DNA from: Tenericutes bacterium ADurb.BinA124
GTDB lineage: Bacteria > Bacillota_I > Bacilli_A > ML615J-28 > CAG-698
Length of the DNA: 64,000 nt
Direction: 5' to 3'
Assembly: GCA_002068415.1 (NCBI GenBank)
Contig: MVZM01000006.1
Coordinates: 19,442 to 83,441, forward strand
Part shown: positions 1 to 7,853 of the stretch, piece by piece
How the letters are laid out: each line of letters begins with the position of its first letter
Numbering within the stretch: the first letter of the stretch is position 1
Made by a program: the position numbers and the translations under genes
Notes under the pieces: model-generated
Seen by the model: the letters and a program-made list of their open reading frames with translations, nothing else
Told to the model about the DNA's origin: nothing
Databases searched by the model: none

Positions 1-12
1 CTTCGCTCGCAA

Positions 13-42
13 TTAAAAAGTCATCGAACAACTTCGATGACT
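13..42 (-). terminator. Rho-independent terminator after rplL
   Basis: A perfect 10-bp stem (19-28 with 33-42, 4-nt loop) is followed on the minus strand by a run of T. It lies just past the rplL stop codon and ends the rplJ-rplL transcript. Confidence 0.9.
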
Positions 43-52
43 CCTAATCATA

Positions 53-424
53 TTACTTTAATTCCACAGTAGCGCCTGCTTCTTCCAATTTCGACTTAAT
101 AGCGTTAGCTTCATCAACGGAAACGCCTTCTTTAATCGCTTTAGGAGCAGCATCAACAAGATCTTTAGCTTCCTTAAGTGGAAGTCCCGTTAACTCACGA
201 ACAACTTTAATGACCGCAATTTTGTTTTGGCCAAACGAAGCTAAAATAACATTATAAGTTGATGGTCCTTCCTCTTCAACGACTTCAGCTGGCCCAGCCG
301 CAGCAACAGCAACAGCCGCAGTTACGCCAAATTCCTCTTCAATAGCTTTCACTAATTCATTCAATTCCAATACCGACATTTCTTTTAATGCCTTTAAAAA
401 ATCTTGTACATTAAATTTTTCCAT
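53..424 (-). CDS. rplL: 50S ribosomal protein L7/L12
   Basis: This is the stalk protein that recruits translation GTPases to the large subunit. At 123 residues it has the usual length. The N-terminal dimerisation domain (about 1-35) is followed by an Ala/Val/Glu-rich hinge (about 36-55) and the conserved C-terminal domain with [20 protein letters not shown]. It is the last gene of the rplJ-rplL pair, 20 bases after rplJ, and its mRNA ends in a strong terminator. Expression is expected to be controlled with rplJ by the L10 leader upstream. Confidence 0.98.
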   Translation of the reverse strand: MEKFNVQDFLKALKEMSVLELNELVKAIEEEFGVTAAVAVAAAGPAEVVEEEGPSTYNVILASFGQNKIAVIKVVRELTGLPLKEAKDLVDAAPKAIKEGVSVDEANAIKSKLEEAGATVELK

Positions 425-444
425 TTTAAATTCCTCCTTAAAAA

Positions 445-933
445 TTAAGCTCTTTGTTCAGCTACAGCTTTAATAGCTACGCCCAAATTTCTAATTGGGG
501 CTTGTAATACACTGAGTAACATTGAAATCATACCATTTTTGTTCGGTAAATTTGATACCACCTTTAAATCAGCAGTGTTCATGACTTTACCTTCAACCAC
601 ACCAACTTTAACGCCCAATTTATCATTATTTTTAGCAAAACTAAAAATTATTTTCGCTGCAGCGGTTGCATCATGCGACAAAGCAACGGCGCTTGGTCCC
701 ACTAAAATATCATCCAAGCCTTGATAACCGGCTTGTTTAGCTGCCCGCCGTAAAATGTTATTCTTAGTAACATATAGATGACAACCTTGAGCGTATAAGG
801 ATTTGCGAAGTTCGGATACTTCCGCAACGGTTAAGCCTAAAAAATCAACAAAGACGATTGATTTGGCATCATGGAATTTCTTCGTTAAGATTTCAACTTC
901 TTCGACTTTCTTTTGCAATGTTGCTTCTTTCAT
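445..933 (-). CDS. rplJ: 50S ribosomal protein L10
   Basis: L10 forms the base of the ribosomal stalk and holds the L7/L12 dimers. The 162 residues match the family length; the N-terminal rRNA-binding part (about 1-105) contains [20 protein letters not shown] and [11 protein letters not shown], and the C-terminal helix that carries L7/L12 follows. A GGAGG site sits seven bases before the ATG. The gene is preceded by an L10-leader RNA through which free L10(L12)4 normally represses its own operon. Confidence 0.97.
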   Translation of the reverse strand: MKEATLQKKVEEVEILTKKFHDAKSIVFVDFLGLTVAEVSELRKSLYAQGCHLYVTKNNILRRAAKQAGYQGLDDILVGPSAVALSHDATAAAKIIFSFAKNNDKLGVKVGVVEGKVMNTADLKVVSNLPNKNGMISMLLSVLQAPIRNLGVAIKAVAEQRA

Positions 934-944
934 TATTTAACCTC

Positions 945-1055
945 CATTGAAAAATAATAAACCTCTTTTACCATCAAGGAAAAAGAGGTCACAAAAACAT
1001 CTTTAAACCTCGGTAGGAAATTAAGCTTACGCACCTACTGTCTACGGCAATAACT
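945..1055 (-). ncRNA. Ribosomal protein L10 leader RNA
   Basis: Read on the minus strand, the segment contains the hallmark run GACAGUAGGUGCGUAAGC followed by UUUCCUACCGAGGU, i.e. the paired UAGG/CCUA kink-turn region of the Bacillota L10 leader, then a hairpin ACCUCUUUUU/AAAAGAGGU followed by a T-rich tract that can act as an attenuator. It sits directly before rplJ. Recognition is by eye; a covariance-model match would settle exact ends. Confidence 0.85.
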
Positions 1056-1061
1056 CACTCT

Positions 1062-1089
1062 ATTTTATTGTTTGTGTTTTTTTTGTTAA
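1062..1089 (-). promoter_or_regulatory. Promoter of rplJ-rplL
   Basis: TTAACA and TAAAAT are spaced by 16 bases on the minus strand. The -35 box overlaps the rplA stop codon and the start point would fall at the beginning of the L10 leader, so rplJ-rplL can be transcribed separately from rplK-rplA. Confidence 0.65.
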
Positions 1090-1778
1090 GCGATTGAGTC
1101 TGGTAAAATTTTAACTCCAGGCCCCATGGTTGTTGATATCGCGATGTTTTTTACATAAATCCCCTTGACGGTCGACGGTTTTAAACGAATTAGAGTTTGA
1201 TAAACAACACGAATGTTATCAGCTAACTTTTCCGTTTCAAAGCTTACTTTGCCAACAATCACTTGGATATTGCCGGTTTTATCAACGCGATAAGTAATTT
1301 TTCCTGATTTAATTTCCCGAACAGCTTTATCGATGTCCATTGTGACGGTACCGGTTTTCGCATTTGGCATCAAACCTTTTGGTCCTAAGATTTTGCCAAG
1401 TTTTCCCAGTTCTCCCATCATATCCGGGGTAGCGACAATGACATCAAATTCAAACCATCCGGCTTTAATTTTCTCAAGATATTCGGTGTCACCAACATAA
1501 TCAGCTCCGGCTAACTTGGCTTCTTCTTGTTTAGCAGATTTAGTAAGGACTAAAACACGCGGATCTTTTCCCGACCCATGTGGCAAAACAATTGCTCCTC
1601 GCAAGTTTTGTTCGGCTTTACGAGAATCAAGATTTAACCTAAAAGCAATTTCAACGGTGGCATCAAATTTGGTTATGCTGGTTTTTTTCGCTAAGTCGAC
1701 AGCATCCATTAAATTATAACGAACATTGCGGTCAACTAATTTGGCAGCTTCAGCATATTTTCGACTTCTTTTTGCCAT
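1086..1778 (-). CDS. rplA: 50S ribosomal protein L1
   Basis: L1 forms the mobile stalk at the ribosomal E site and in many bacteria represses the L11 operon. The 230-residue product shows the two-domain L1 fold with conserved [17 protein letters not shown] and the signature [18 protein letters not shown]. It lies 105 bases after rplK in the classical order. A ribosome binding site (AAGGAGG) precedes the ATG. Confidence 0.98.
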   Translation of the reverse strand: MAKRSRKYAEAAKLVDRNVRYNLMDAVDLAKKTSITKFDATVEIAFRLNLDSRKAEQNLRGAIVLPHGSGKDPRVLVLTKSAKQEEAKLAGADYVGDTEYLEKIKAGWFEFDVIVATPDMMGELGKLGKILGPKGLMPNAKTGTVTMDIDKAVREIKSGKITYRVDKTGNIQVIVGKVSFETEKLADNIRVVYQTLIRLKPSTVKGIYVKNIAISTTMGPGVKILPDSIA

Positions 1779-1830
1779 TCTAATTTTTTCCTCCTTAAAT
1801 GTGGTTTAGCGGAAATTCCTTCCACAGTTT

Positions 1831-1850
1831 AAGTTGTAATATTACAACTT
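1831..1850. repeat. 20-bp perfect palindrome in rplK-rplA spacer
   Basis: AAGTTGTAATATTACAACTT is self-complementary over its full length and lies in the 105-base spacer between rplK and rplA. It is not followed by a T-run on the minus strand, so it is not a standard terminator. It could be an mRNA processing or stabilising hairpin. Confidence 0.5.
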
Positions 1851-1883
1851 CTTTGGTAAATGAATTTTCGTTGATAAGATTTT

Positions 1884-2312
1884 TTAGTCTTCAACAACAA
1901 TTCCCATGTTTCTTGCAGTTCCTTCAATGATTTTTGTGCCGGCTTCAACCGTATAAGCATTTAAATCATCCAACTTTGTTTTCGCAATTTCGCGAACTTT
2001 TTCACGAGAAATAGTCGCAACTTTCGTTTTCAAAGCATTAGCGGAGCCGCTCTTAATTCCAGCCGCTTTCTTTAACAAGTCGGAAGCTGGTGGAGTTTTG
2101 GTGATGAAAGTAAAAGAACGATCCTCATAAACAGAAATGATGGCCGGAACAACATTGCCAATCATGTCTTTGGTTCTTTCGTTAAACTGAAGACAGAATT
2201 GTTGAATATTAATACCCGTTTGTCCTAAGCTGGGACCAACAGGTGGTGCTGGTGTTGCTTTTCCGGCAGCTAGTTGCAATTTAACGACTTTCGTAATTTT
2301 TTTCTTTGCCAC
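1884..2312 (-). CDS. rplK: 50S ribosomal protein L11
   Basis: L11 binds the GTPase-associated centre of 23S rRNA. The product has the family signature [20 protein letters not shown] near the N-terminus and the usual C-terminal RNA-binding domain ending [10 protein letters not shown] chose the GTG at 2312 (MAKKK...), eight bases after AAGGAGG; an in-frame GTG at 2321 would overlap the ribosome binding site. The length is then 142 residues, normal for the family. It is the first gene of rplK-rplA with its own promoter at 2412-2440. Confidence 0.96.
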   Translation of the reverse strand: MAKKKITKVVKLQLAAGKATPAPPVGPSLGQTGINIQQFCLQFNERTKDMIGNVVPAIISVYEDRSFTFITKTPPASDLLKKAAGIKSGSANALKTKVATISREKVREIAKTKLDDLNAYTVEAGTKIIEGTARNMGIVVED

Positions 2313-2411
2313 GAGACACACCTCCTTTTTGTCCGTGATGTGGTTAATTGTGAGTTTTTTAACTCTCCCACGAATAATAAAATAGTGATTGCGATTATTG
2401 CACGCTAGAGT

Positions 2412-2440
2412 ATTCTATCATATTTGCCCTTTAATGTCAA
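2412..2440 (-). promoter_or_regulatory. Sigma-A-type promoter of rplK-rplA
   Basis: TTGACA, 17-base spacer, TAGAAT on the minus strand. The transcript would have a leader of about 90 bases (roughly 2313-2405) that contains a hairpin GAGUU/AACUC inside a GUGG/CCAC pair. That leader is the usual place for an L1 feedback site, but I could not match it to a known motif. Confidence 0.85.
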
Positions 2441-2502
2441 TCATTTTAAAGCGAATTACAGCGGAGGCTTTTTCCAAAGCAAAACATGAGCAACAAGCAA
2501 TT

Positions 2503-2520
2503 AAAAAGGCCCAAAGAGCC
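2503..2520 (-). terminator. Terminator after nusG
   Basis: GGCUC-UUU-GGGCC followed by UUUUU on the minus strand, about 30 bases past the nusG stop. It ends the cysS-to-nusG transcription unit before the rplK promoter. Confidence 0.8.
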
Positions 2521-2549
2521 AATATTAGCTCCTTGAACCATCATCTCAT

Positions 2550-3086
2550 TTAAAGAATTTTAACTTCATTAAAGGATAACTCCGCTGGAGTCGCTCGACC
2601 AAAAGCATAAATCAAGACCTTCACAATCCCTTTTTGGTTATCGATGGCATCGATAATACCTTCTTGCTGGGCAAAGGTCCCAGCAGTAATAATGACTTTG
2701 TCACCAATTTTTCCTTCAAAAGCTTTTTCCGTGGCAAGACCGCACATTTTTAAAAGCGGAGCCATTTCTTCTTCCGTTAAAGGAACCGGTTTAGCACCAC
2801 CACCGGATGAACCTAAAAAACCGGTCACCATAGGTGTATTACGAACCATAAACCATGATTCATCGGTAACAACCATGTCGATAAAAACATAACCCGGGTA
2901 AGGTTTCACAATCACTTCATGAAGTTCGCCATTTTTCTTTTTTTCCACTACTTTTTCTTCGGGAACAAGGACACGAAAAACGAGATTCCCCATATCCATC
3001 GATTCAATACGACGTTCAATGTTTTTTTTCGCCGCATTCTCACAACCCGAATAGGTTTGAACAACATACCAAGCACGTTCGTTCAT
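2550..3086 (-). CDS. nusG: Transcription termination/antitermination factor NusG
   Basis: NusG binds RNA polymerase and modulates pausing and termination. The NGN domain starts RAWYVVQTYSGCENAAKKNI and includes KPYPGYVFIDM; the C-terminal KOW domain has GDKVIITAGTFAQQEGII. The ATG at 3086 is preferred because AGGGTG precedes it by five bases; a GTG two codons earlier (3092) is also open. It follows secE with seven bases between stop and start, the standard Bacillota order. Confidence 0.97.
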   Translation of the reverse strand: MNERAWYVVQTYSGCENAAKKNIERRIESMDMGNLVFRVLVPEEKVVEKKKNGELHEVIVKPYPGYVFIDMVVTDESWFMVRNTPMVTGFLGSSGGGAKPVPLTEEEMAPLLKMCGLATEKAFEGKIGDKVIITAGTFAQQEGIIDAIDNQKGIVKVLIYAFGRATPAELSFNEVKIL

Positions 3087-3093
3087 AAGCACC

Positions 3094-3531
3094 CTACATT
3101 TTCCCGGCTAACCAATTAAAGAACTGTAGTAAATAGCCCAAAAGAAAATCAGCAAGCAAGAAAAATAACGACATAATTAAAATGAAAGCAAAAACAATGG
3201 CTGTATTTTGGAACAATGTCCCTTTTGTTGGCCAAGAAACTCTTTTTACTTCCGCAATCGACGGACGGAAGAAAGGCCATACCGCTAAAACTAATGACAT
3301 AACACCAAGAATAATCAAAATCCAAGCAAAGGCCTTCGGATAGTCACCAATCAAAAACACATTTTCATTAATTGATAAACCCTTGGTTCCACCGGAACTT
3401 TCACCGATTAAAACCATCGATCCAAGAACAATCGCAATAATGGATAAGAACAAGAGAAGCAAACCTTCATATTTGTATTCTTTTGTAAAAATAGCTAAAA
3501 TACTATTTGTTTTTTTTGTTTCTTCTGGCAT
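3094..3531 (-). CDS. secE: Preprotein translocase subunit SecE, with N-terminal extension
   Basis: SecE clamps SecY in the membrane translocon. The conserved core FFRPSIAEVKRVSWPTKG followed by a transmembrane helix is at the C-terminus (about 88-140). At 145 residues it is more than twice the typical Bacillota SecE (about 60): the N-terminal part adds two predicted membrane helices (about 21-44 and 67-88), giving a three-helix layout like that of enterobacterial SecE. A GGAGGG site precedes the ATG. It sits between rpmG and nusG as expected. Confidence 0.93.
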   Translation of the reverse strand: MPEETKKTNSILAIFTKEYKYEGLLLLFLSIIAIVLGSMVLIGESSGGTKGLSINENVFLIGDYPKAFAWILIILGVMSLVLAVWPFFRPSIAEVKRVSWPTKGTLFQNTAIVFAFILIMSLFFLLADFLLGYLLQFFNWLAGKM

Positions 3532-3540
3532 AATACCCTC

Positions 3541-3690
3541 CTATTTGGTTTCTTTGTGGGTTGTATGTTTGTTGCATTTTTTGCAAAACTTCTTAATCAC
3601 CATGCGTTCCGTGTTAGTCAATTTATTACGTTTAAAGGTGTAATTGCGAGACAAACATTCTTCACAAATTAAGATTACTTTTTCAGCCAT
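3541..3690 (-). CDS. rpmG: 50S ribosomal protein L33 (zinc-binding type)
   Basis: A 49-residue protein starting [20 protein letters not shown], with a CxxC pair (CEEC) near the N-terminus and a second pair (CKKC) near the C-terminus, the zinc-ribbon form of L33. It lies immediately before secE, with AAGGAG upstream of the ATG and a strong promoter at 3716-3744. In Bacillota the cysteine-containing L33 is the zinc-replete paralogue; another copy may exist elsewhere. Confidence 0.95.
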   Translation of the reverse strand: MAEKVILICEECLSRNYTFKRNKLTNTERMVIKKFCKKCNKHTTHKETK

Positions 3691-3715
3691 ACGACTCCTT
3701 AAAAATCACTAATGT

Positions 3716-3744
3716 ATTTTATCAAAATTTTCCTTGGCTGTCAA
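3716..3744 (-). promoter_or_regulatory. Promoter of rpmG-secE-nusG
   Basis: TTGACA, 17 bases, TAAAAT with an extended -10 TG on the minus strand, in the 55-base gap between the sigma-factor gene and rpmG. It gives this translation/export module its own strong start. Confidence 0.85.
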
Positions 3745-3745
3745 G

Positions 3746-4276
3746 TCAATTGTTACTGGCGCGAATCTTTCGACGAATGCGGTCATTAGCATCATAGACT
3801 TGTTTAACCGAAACATTTAAAGCCGTGGCAATATTACTAATTTTTTCACCTTGAGTTAAATAACTTAAGACGCGGGCTTCAAATTTACTGAAATGACAGC
3901 GAGCAATAATTTCTTGATAATCAATAATCGCTTGGGGAATAGTCGGTGTTTCCATCAGCATTTCGCCAATGCCGACCAAATCAACATTGTAAAAGTGATA
4001 ACTTTCTTTTTTAAGGATTTGAATAAATTTCCTTTGTAAAATTAAGTCAAAATATTTGTTAAAAGTTTTTCGAGATTCCGGATTAAATGTTTGAATGGCG
4101 CGATGCAACATAATTAATCCTTCTTGAAAAAAATCGTCATAATTCCAATATTTAATTTTAAAACTACGAATTCGTGCTTTTATTAGAGGGATGTATTTTT
4201 GAAACATGATATCCAATGCCCAATCATCGTTTTCACTGATCAAATATAACAATTCATAATCGTTATATTGATACAT
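3746..4276 (-). CDS. SigH-like RNA polymerase sigma factor
   Basis: A 176-residue sigma-70 family protein. Region 2 is seen in the N-terminal half (NYDDFFQEGLIMLHRAIQTF matches the polymerase-binding and -10 region), and region 4 helix-turn-helix at the C-terminus (GEKISNIATALNVSVKQVYDANDRIRRK). The position between rlmB and rpmG-secE-nusG is that of sigH (spo0H) in Bacillus, so orthology to SigH is likely. Its regulon here is unknown; SigH controls stationary-phase, competence and sporulation genes in relatives. The gene yacP, usually between rlmB and sigH, is absent; only four bases separate the two. Confidence 0.85.
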   Translation of the reverse strand: MYQYNDYELLYLISENDDWALDIMFQKYIPLIKARIRSFKIKYWNYDDFFQEGLIMLHRAIQTFNPESRKTFNKYFDLILQRKFIQILKKESYHFYNVDLVGIGEMLMETPTIPQAIIDYQEIIARCHFSKFEARVLSYLTQGEKISNIATALNVSVKQVYDANDRIRRKIRASNN

Positions 4277-4280
4277 ATTT

Positions 4281-4994
4281 TTACTCCCATTGTTGTTTTC
4301 TTATTTCATAAATTAAGATTCCCGCCGAAACAGAAGCGTTTAAGGAATTAATCACTCCCATCATCGGAATCGAGACTAAATAATCACATTGTTCAAGAAC
4401 TAAACGCGAAATTCCCTTGCCTTCACTGCCAATAACGAGAATCATCGGGAAATCGTATTTTAAACTTGAATAATTAATTTTTGCAGAAGCATCCGTCCCC
4501 ACCACCCAATAACCTTTGGTTTTTAAATATTTAAGCGTTTGGGTTAAATTGACGACTTCACTACACTTAACATTAAAGATTGCTCCCGTAGAAACTTTCG
4601 CAACCGTCGCATTTAATTTCACACTGCGGTTCTTGGCAAAGATAACACCATCACCGCTAGTAGCTTCAACCGTCCGAATAATCGCTCCCAAATTATGTGG
4701 ATCTTCAAGACCATCTAAAGCAACAATTAAGGGGAGGGATTTTCCTTTTGGTTTTTCACTAATTAATTGATCGAGAGTGTAATTCGGAAACCCGCTAATT
4801 TCCGCAATCACCCCTTGGTGATGGGGAGTGATTCGGTTCAGAATGTCCTTGGAAACAATTTGGTAATTTATTTCGTGGGTCTTGAGAAAAGCGATTAGCG
4901 CTTGATTTTCCGCCGTTAAACGCACATTAGCGATAGGAAAACGATTTGTTACGGCTGTTTGGATAACTTTTTTTCCATAAATTACTTCACTCAT
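4281..4994 (-). CDS. rlmB: 23S rRNA 2'-O-methyltransferase RlmB (TrmH family)
   Basis: A SpoU/TrmH-type SAM-dependent methyltransferase with an N-terminal substrate-binding domain and a knotted SPOUT domain. The three motifs are visible: LDGLEDPHNLGAIIRT, VIGSEGKGIS and IPMMGVINSLNASVSAGILI. The RlmB branch modifies a 23S rRNA guanosine. I start at the ATG at 4994 (MSEVIYGKK), which has GAGGG just upstream inside the end of mrnC; an upstream in-frame start at 5015 would add seven residues. Length 237 is normal. Confidence 0.92.
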   Translation of the reverse strand: MSEVIYGKKVIQTAVTNRFPIANVRLTAENQALIAFLKTHEINYQIVSKDILNRITPHHQGVIAEISGFPNYTLDQLISEKPKGKSLPLIVALDGLEDPHNLGAIIRTVEATSGDGVIFAKNRSVKLNATVAKVSTGAIFNVKCSEVVNLTQTLKYLKTKGYWVVGTDASAKINYSSLKYDFPMILVIGSEGKGISRLVLEQCDYLVSIPMMGVINSLNASVSAGILIYEIRKQQWE

Positions 4995-5373
4995 TACTAC
5001 CCTCAATAATCGCAATCGCTTGATTCAAAATGACGGATAAACGCGCAAAATCCTTTTTTAAATACAAAAAACCAATTAATGCTTCCAAACCCGAACTGCT
5101 TAAATACTCACCCATTTTGACATTTTTGCGGCTGAAGTGATATTTGTGATTACGGCCACGTTTAAAAATAGTCCGTTCTTCTTCCGTCAACATCAATTCC
5201 AGTTTTTCAACTATTTTATGGTGAGCTGAAGCACTAACATAGCGAACTGCCAGTTTATGCAAATCATTTTGATTAGTAATCTGTTGATTGATTAAATATT
5301 CGCGAATAAATAATTCAAAATAAGCATCGCCAATAAAGGCCAAGTTAGCGCCGTTTAATAACTCCGGTTTCAC
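4987..5373 (-). CDS. mrnC: Mini-ribonuclease III (23S rRNA maturation)
   Basis: A 128-residue protein holding only the RNase III catalytic domain, without a dsRNA-binding domain. The signature LAFIGDAYFELFIREYL and the second acidic helix SSSGLEALIGFLYL carry the metal-binding Asp and Glu residues. The Bacillus enzyme matures 23S rRNA ends. It starts with GTG and overlaps the cysS stop by four bases (GTGA), and its own end overlaps rlmB, indicating translational coupling. Confidence 0.93.
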   Translation of the reverse strand: MKPELLNGANLAFIGDAYFELFIREYLINQQITNQNDLHKLAVRYVSASAHHKIVEKLELMLTEEERTIFKRGRNHKYHFSRKNVKMGEYLSSSGLEALIGFLYLKKDFARLSVILNQAIAIIEGSNE

Positions 5374-6713
5374 AGAATAATGCCTTTTTCATTAATTTCT
5401 TGACGAAGGGAATCGGCTAAGTTAAAATTCTTGTCTCTTCTTGCCTGCTGCCAACGTTTAACCAAGTCTTTATCAGCATCATCAAGAGGCGCAAGATTAA
5501 TTTCCATTCCTAGAACCCACAGCATTTCCGCAAAAGCTTGTTTAAGGTGCAACAAACGACTAACACTGCTATCTTTATCTCGCAAGCATAAATTACTTAG
5601 TTTGACCATTTTAAAAATGGCAGTAATCGCATTCGCAGTGTTAAAATCAGCGGCCATCGCTTCAATGAATTCTTGTTTGATGGCATCAACCTCGAAATCA
5701 ACTTCAAGTTCTCTAATTTGACTAAGTTCAATTTGCCGATATAAACTGACATAGGAACGATAAATCTTTTCAAAATCATTTTTCGCTTGTTCAAGTAGTT
5801 CTGGCCGATAAGTTAAGGGTTGTCGATAAGGAACATTGAGAATTAATAGGCGATAAATTTGATAATTAGCTTGTGCGAGCAAATCGTTAGCCCAAACAAC
5901 ATTCCCGAGCGATTTGCTCATTTTTTCACCATCCAACTCAATTCGACCATTATGCATCCAATAATTAGCTAAACTATGATTAAAAGCACATTCCGCCTGA
6001 GCGATTTCATTTTCGTGATGGGGGAATTTCAATTCTGTCCCGCCCCCATGAATATCAATTTTGCCTTTAAAAATTTTATTAATCATGGCCACGCATTCCG
6101 TATGCCAACCCGGACGCCCTAAACTCCAGGGTGAAGGCCATTGTTTTCCTTCATCGGTCGCTTTCCATAAATTAAAATCAATCGGATGGCGTTTGCGCTG
6201 ATTGGGATCGATCCTTACTCCTGTTAGGATATTATCGATGGATTGTTGGCTAAGTTGACCATAGGAGGGAATCTTCTCAACATCAAAATAAACATCGCCA
6301 TCAACAACATAAGCTCCGTTTTTATCAATTAAAAGTTGAATGAAATTAATAATCCCCTCCATGTTCTCCGTCACTTTCGGATTGGCATCATGTGGAAGAC
6401 AATTGAGAGCACGAACCGTATTGCTGATTTCAGCAATATATTTCTCGGAAACTTCCGCTTCCGAAAGCCCTTCTTCTTTAGCTCGATTAATGATTTTATC
6501 ATCAATATCCGTATAATTGGAAACATAGGTAACTTCAAAGCCCAGGTATTTAAAAAAACGAGCAACCACATCAAAGAAAATAATGGGGCGCGAATTACCA
6601 ATATGAATATGATCATAGACCGTTGGTCCACAAACATACATCATAACTTGATTCTCATGAATAGGCTTAAATTCTTCGATTGTTCTTGTTAAACTATTGT
6701 AAATTTTAATCAT
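5370..6713 (-). CDS. cysS: Cysteinyl-tRNA synthetase
   Basis: A class I aminoacyl-tRNA synthetase that charges tRNA-Cys. The HIGH motif appears as HIHIGNSRP, KMSKS as GEKMSKSLGN, and the zinc ligands include the early CGPTVYD Cys and the GWHTECVAM and HHENEIAQAE segments. I chose the ATG at 6713 (MIKIYNS) because TTGGAG stands nine bases upstream; ATG at 6722 and TTG at 6728 are alternatives. The product is 447 residues, slightly short for the family at the C-terminus but complete in motifs. Confidence 0.97.
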   Translation of the reverse strand: MIKIYNSLTRTIEEFKPIHENQVMMYVCGPTVYDHIHIGNSRPIIFFDVVARFFKYLGFEVTYVSNYTDIDDKIINRAKEEGLSEAEVSEKYIAEISNTVRALNCLPHDANPKVTENMEGIINFIQLLIDKNGAYVVDGDVYFDVEKIPSYGQLSQQSIDNILTGVRIDPNQRKRHPIDFNLWKATDEGKQWPSPWSLGRPGWHTECVAMINKIFKGKIDIHGGGTELKFPHHENEIAQAECAFNHSLANYWMHNGRIELDGEKMSKSLGNVVWANDLLAQANYQIYRLLILNVPYRQPLTYRPELLEQAKNDFEKIYRSYVSLYRQIELSQIRELEVDFEVDAIKQEFIEAMAADFNTANAITAIFKMVKLSNLCLRDKDSSVSRLLHLKQAFAEMLWVLGMEINLAPLDDADKDLVKRWQQARRDKNFNLADSLRQEINEKGIIL

Positions 6714-6748
6714 TTTATCCATCTCCAAATTATTAAATACGCATTATT

Positions 6749-6777
6749 ATTATATACATTGCCATGTTTAAAGTAAA
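6749..6777 (-). promoter_or_regulatory. Promoter of cysS operon
   Basis: TTTACT, 17 bases, TATAAT on the minus strand, about 35 bases before the cysS start. No T-box or other leader structure fits in the short leader. Confidence 0.7.
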
Positions 6778-6819
6778 GAACAAAAGCTTTTTTTCAAATT
6801 TTCGCATAACTAAGCTAAG

Positions 6820-6844
6820 AAAAAAGCAAGCCCATTGACTTGCT
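6820..6844 (-). terminator. Terminator after rpsI
   Basis: AGCAAG (8-nt loop) CTTGCT followed by TTTTT on the minus strand, ten bases beyond the rpsI stop codon; ends the rplM-rpsI mRNA. Confidence 0.8.
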
Positions 6845-6854
6845 CTAGATCCGA

Positions 6855-7247
6855 TTAACGTTTTGAATATTGTGGTGAACGACGGGCTTTCTTCAAACCA
6901 TATTTTTTGCGTTCTTTGGCCCGCGGATCCCGCGTTACCAAACCGGCTCGTTTTAAAACAGGCCGAAAATCGGCATTGACTTCCATTAACGCTCGGGTAA
7001 TGCCATGACGAATGGCTCCGGCTTGCCCACTAATTCCTCCGCCATTGACATTAACAACAACATCATAACTTGTGGAAGTATTGGTTAAAACTAAAGGTTG
7101 TAAGACATCCAAACGAACAGCAGCTGATGGCACATAATCGTTAAAACTACGATTATTAATGGTGATGACACCACTTCCAGGAATTAATCTTACGCGGGCA
7201 ACGGAACTTTTACGTCTGCCCGTTCCATAATAACTTACTTGTGACAT
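6855..7247 (-). CDS. rpsI: 30S ribosomal protein S9
   Basis: A 130-residue S9 with N-terminal [19 protein letters not shown] and the C-terminal tail ending in SPQYSKR, whose last Arg contacts P-site tRNA. The segment [21 protein letters not shown] is the family core. It is the second gene of the universal rplM-rpsI pair, ten bases after rplM. Confidence 0.98.
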   Translation of the reverse strand: MSQVSYYGTGRRKSSVARVRLIPGSGVITINNRSFNDYVPSAAVRLDVLQPLVLTNTSTSYDVVVNVNGGGISGQAGAIRHGITRALMEVNADFRPVLKRAGLVTRDPRAKERKKYGLKKARRSPQYSKR

Positions 7248-7257
7248 TTTTTAACTC

Positions 7258-7695
7258 CTATCCTTTCAAGGTATAAACTTCCGGTTTTTGAGCTTGATGT
7301 GGATGTTCAGGCCCTACATAAACGAAAAGTTTTCGATACATGTCATCGCCTAATTTTGTTTTAGGAAGCATCCCGCGGATGGCTTTTTCCAAAACTTTTT
7401 GCGGCTGAATGTCTAACATTTGTCTAGCACTCCGACTTTTAAGACCACCAGAATATCCTGAATGGCGATAGTAAAATTTATCATCGAGTTTATTGCCGGT
7501 TAAAGCAACTTTTTCAGCATTGACAATGATGACATAATCACCACAATCAACATGGGGCGTATAGGTTGGTTTTCCTTTTCCGCGTAATAAAGTTGCCACT
7601 TCCGTCGATAAACGTCCTAGAACTAAATCAGTTGCGTCAACGACGAACCATTTATGTTCAACGGTGTTGGCATTAGCCATATAAGATTTACTCAT
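7258..7695 (-). CDS. rplM: 50S ribosomal protein L13
   Basis: L13 starts [20 protein letters not shown] and contains the conserved nucleotide-like [20 protein letters not shown] and HSGYSGGLK. The ATG at 7695 is chosen because AGGAGG lies seven bases upstream; an open upstream extension to 7722 is not part of the family. The product is 145 residues, as usual. Its 5' leader is probably the L13-type autoregulatory leader. Confidence 0.98.
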   Translation of the reverse strand: MSKSYMANANTVEHKWFVVDATDLVLGRLSTEVATLLRGKGKPTYTPHVDCGDYVIIVNAEKVALTGNKLDDKFYYRHSGYSGGLKSRSARQMLDIQPQKVLEKAIRGMLPKTKLGDDMYRKLFVYVGPEHPHQAQKPEVYTLKG

Positions 7696-7699
7696 TTTG

Positions 7700-7770
7700 T
7701 CCTCCTGTATATGATTAAACAAGTGTGGATTCTTGAAATCACAGGGCTTTGTGTGGGTTTAAAATGTACC
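7700..7770 (-). promoter_or_regulatory. Probable ribosomal protein L13 leader
   Basis: The 80-base leader between the promoter and rplM carries conserved-looking blocks ACCCACACAAAG and UUUCAAGAAUCCACAC and can form a small CACA/UGUG hairpin. This resembles the short L13 leader found before rplM-rpsI in Bacillota. Assignment rests on position and remembered sequence pattern only. Confidence 0.5.
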
Positions 7771-7776
7771 TTGTCT

Positions 7777-7805
7777 ATAATACTACATTGACCAAAAAAA
7801 GTCAA
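7777..7805 (-). promoter_or_regulatory. Promoter of rplM-rpsI
   Basis: TTGACT, 17 bases, TATTAT on the minus strand, upstream of the rplM leader. Confidence 0.8.
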
Positions 7806-7853
7806 GAAAAATAAGAAATTCCTCCCCTCAATCTAAGGAGCCTAAATCGGTAA

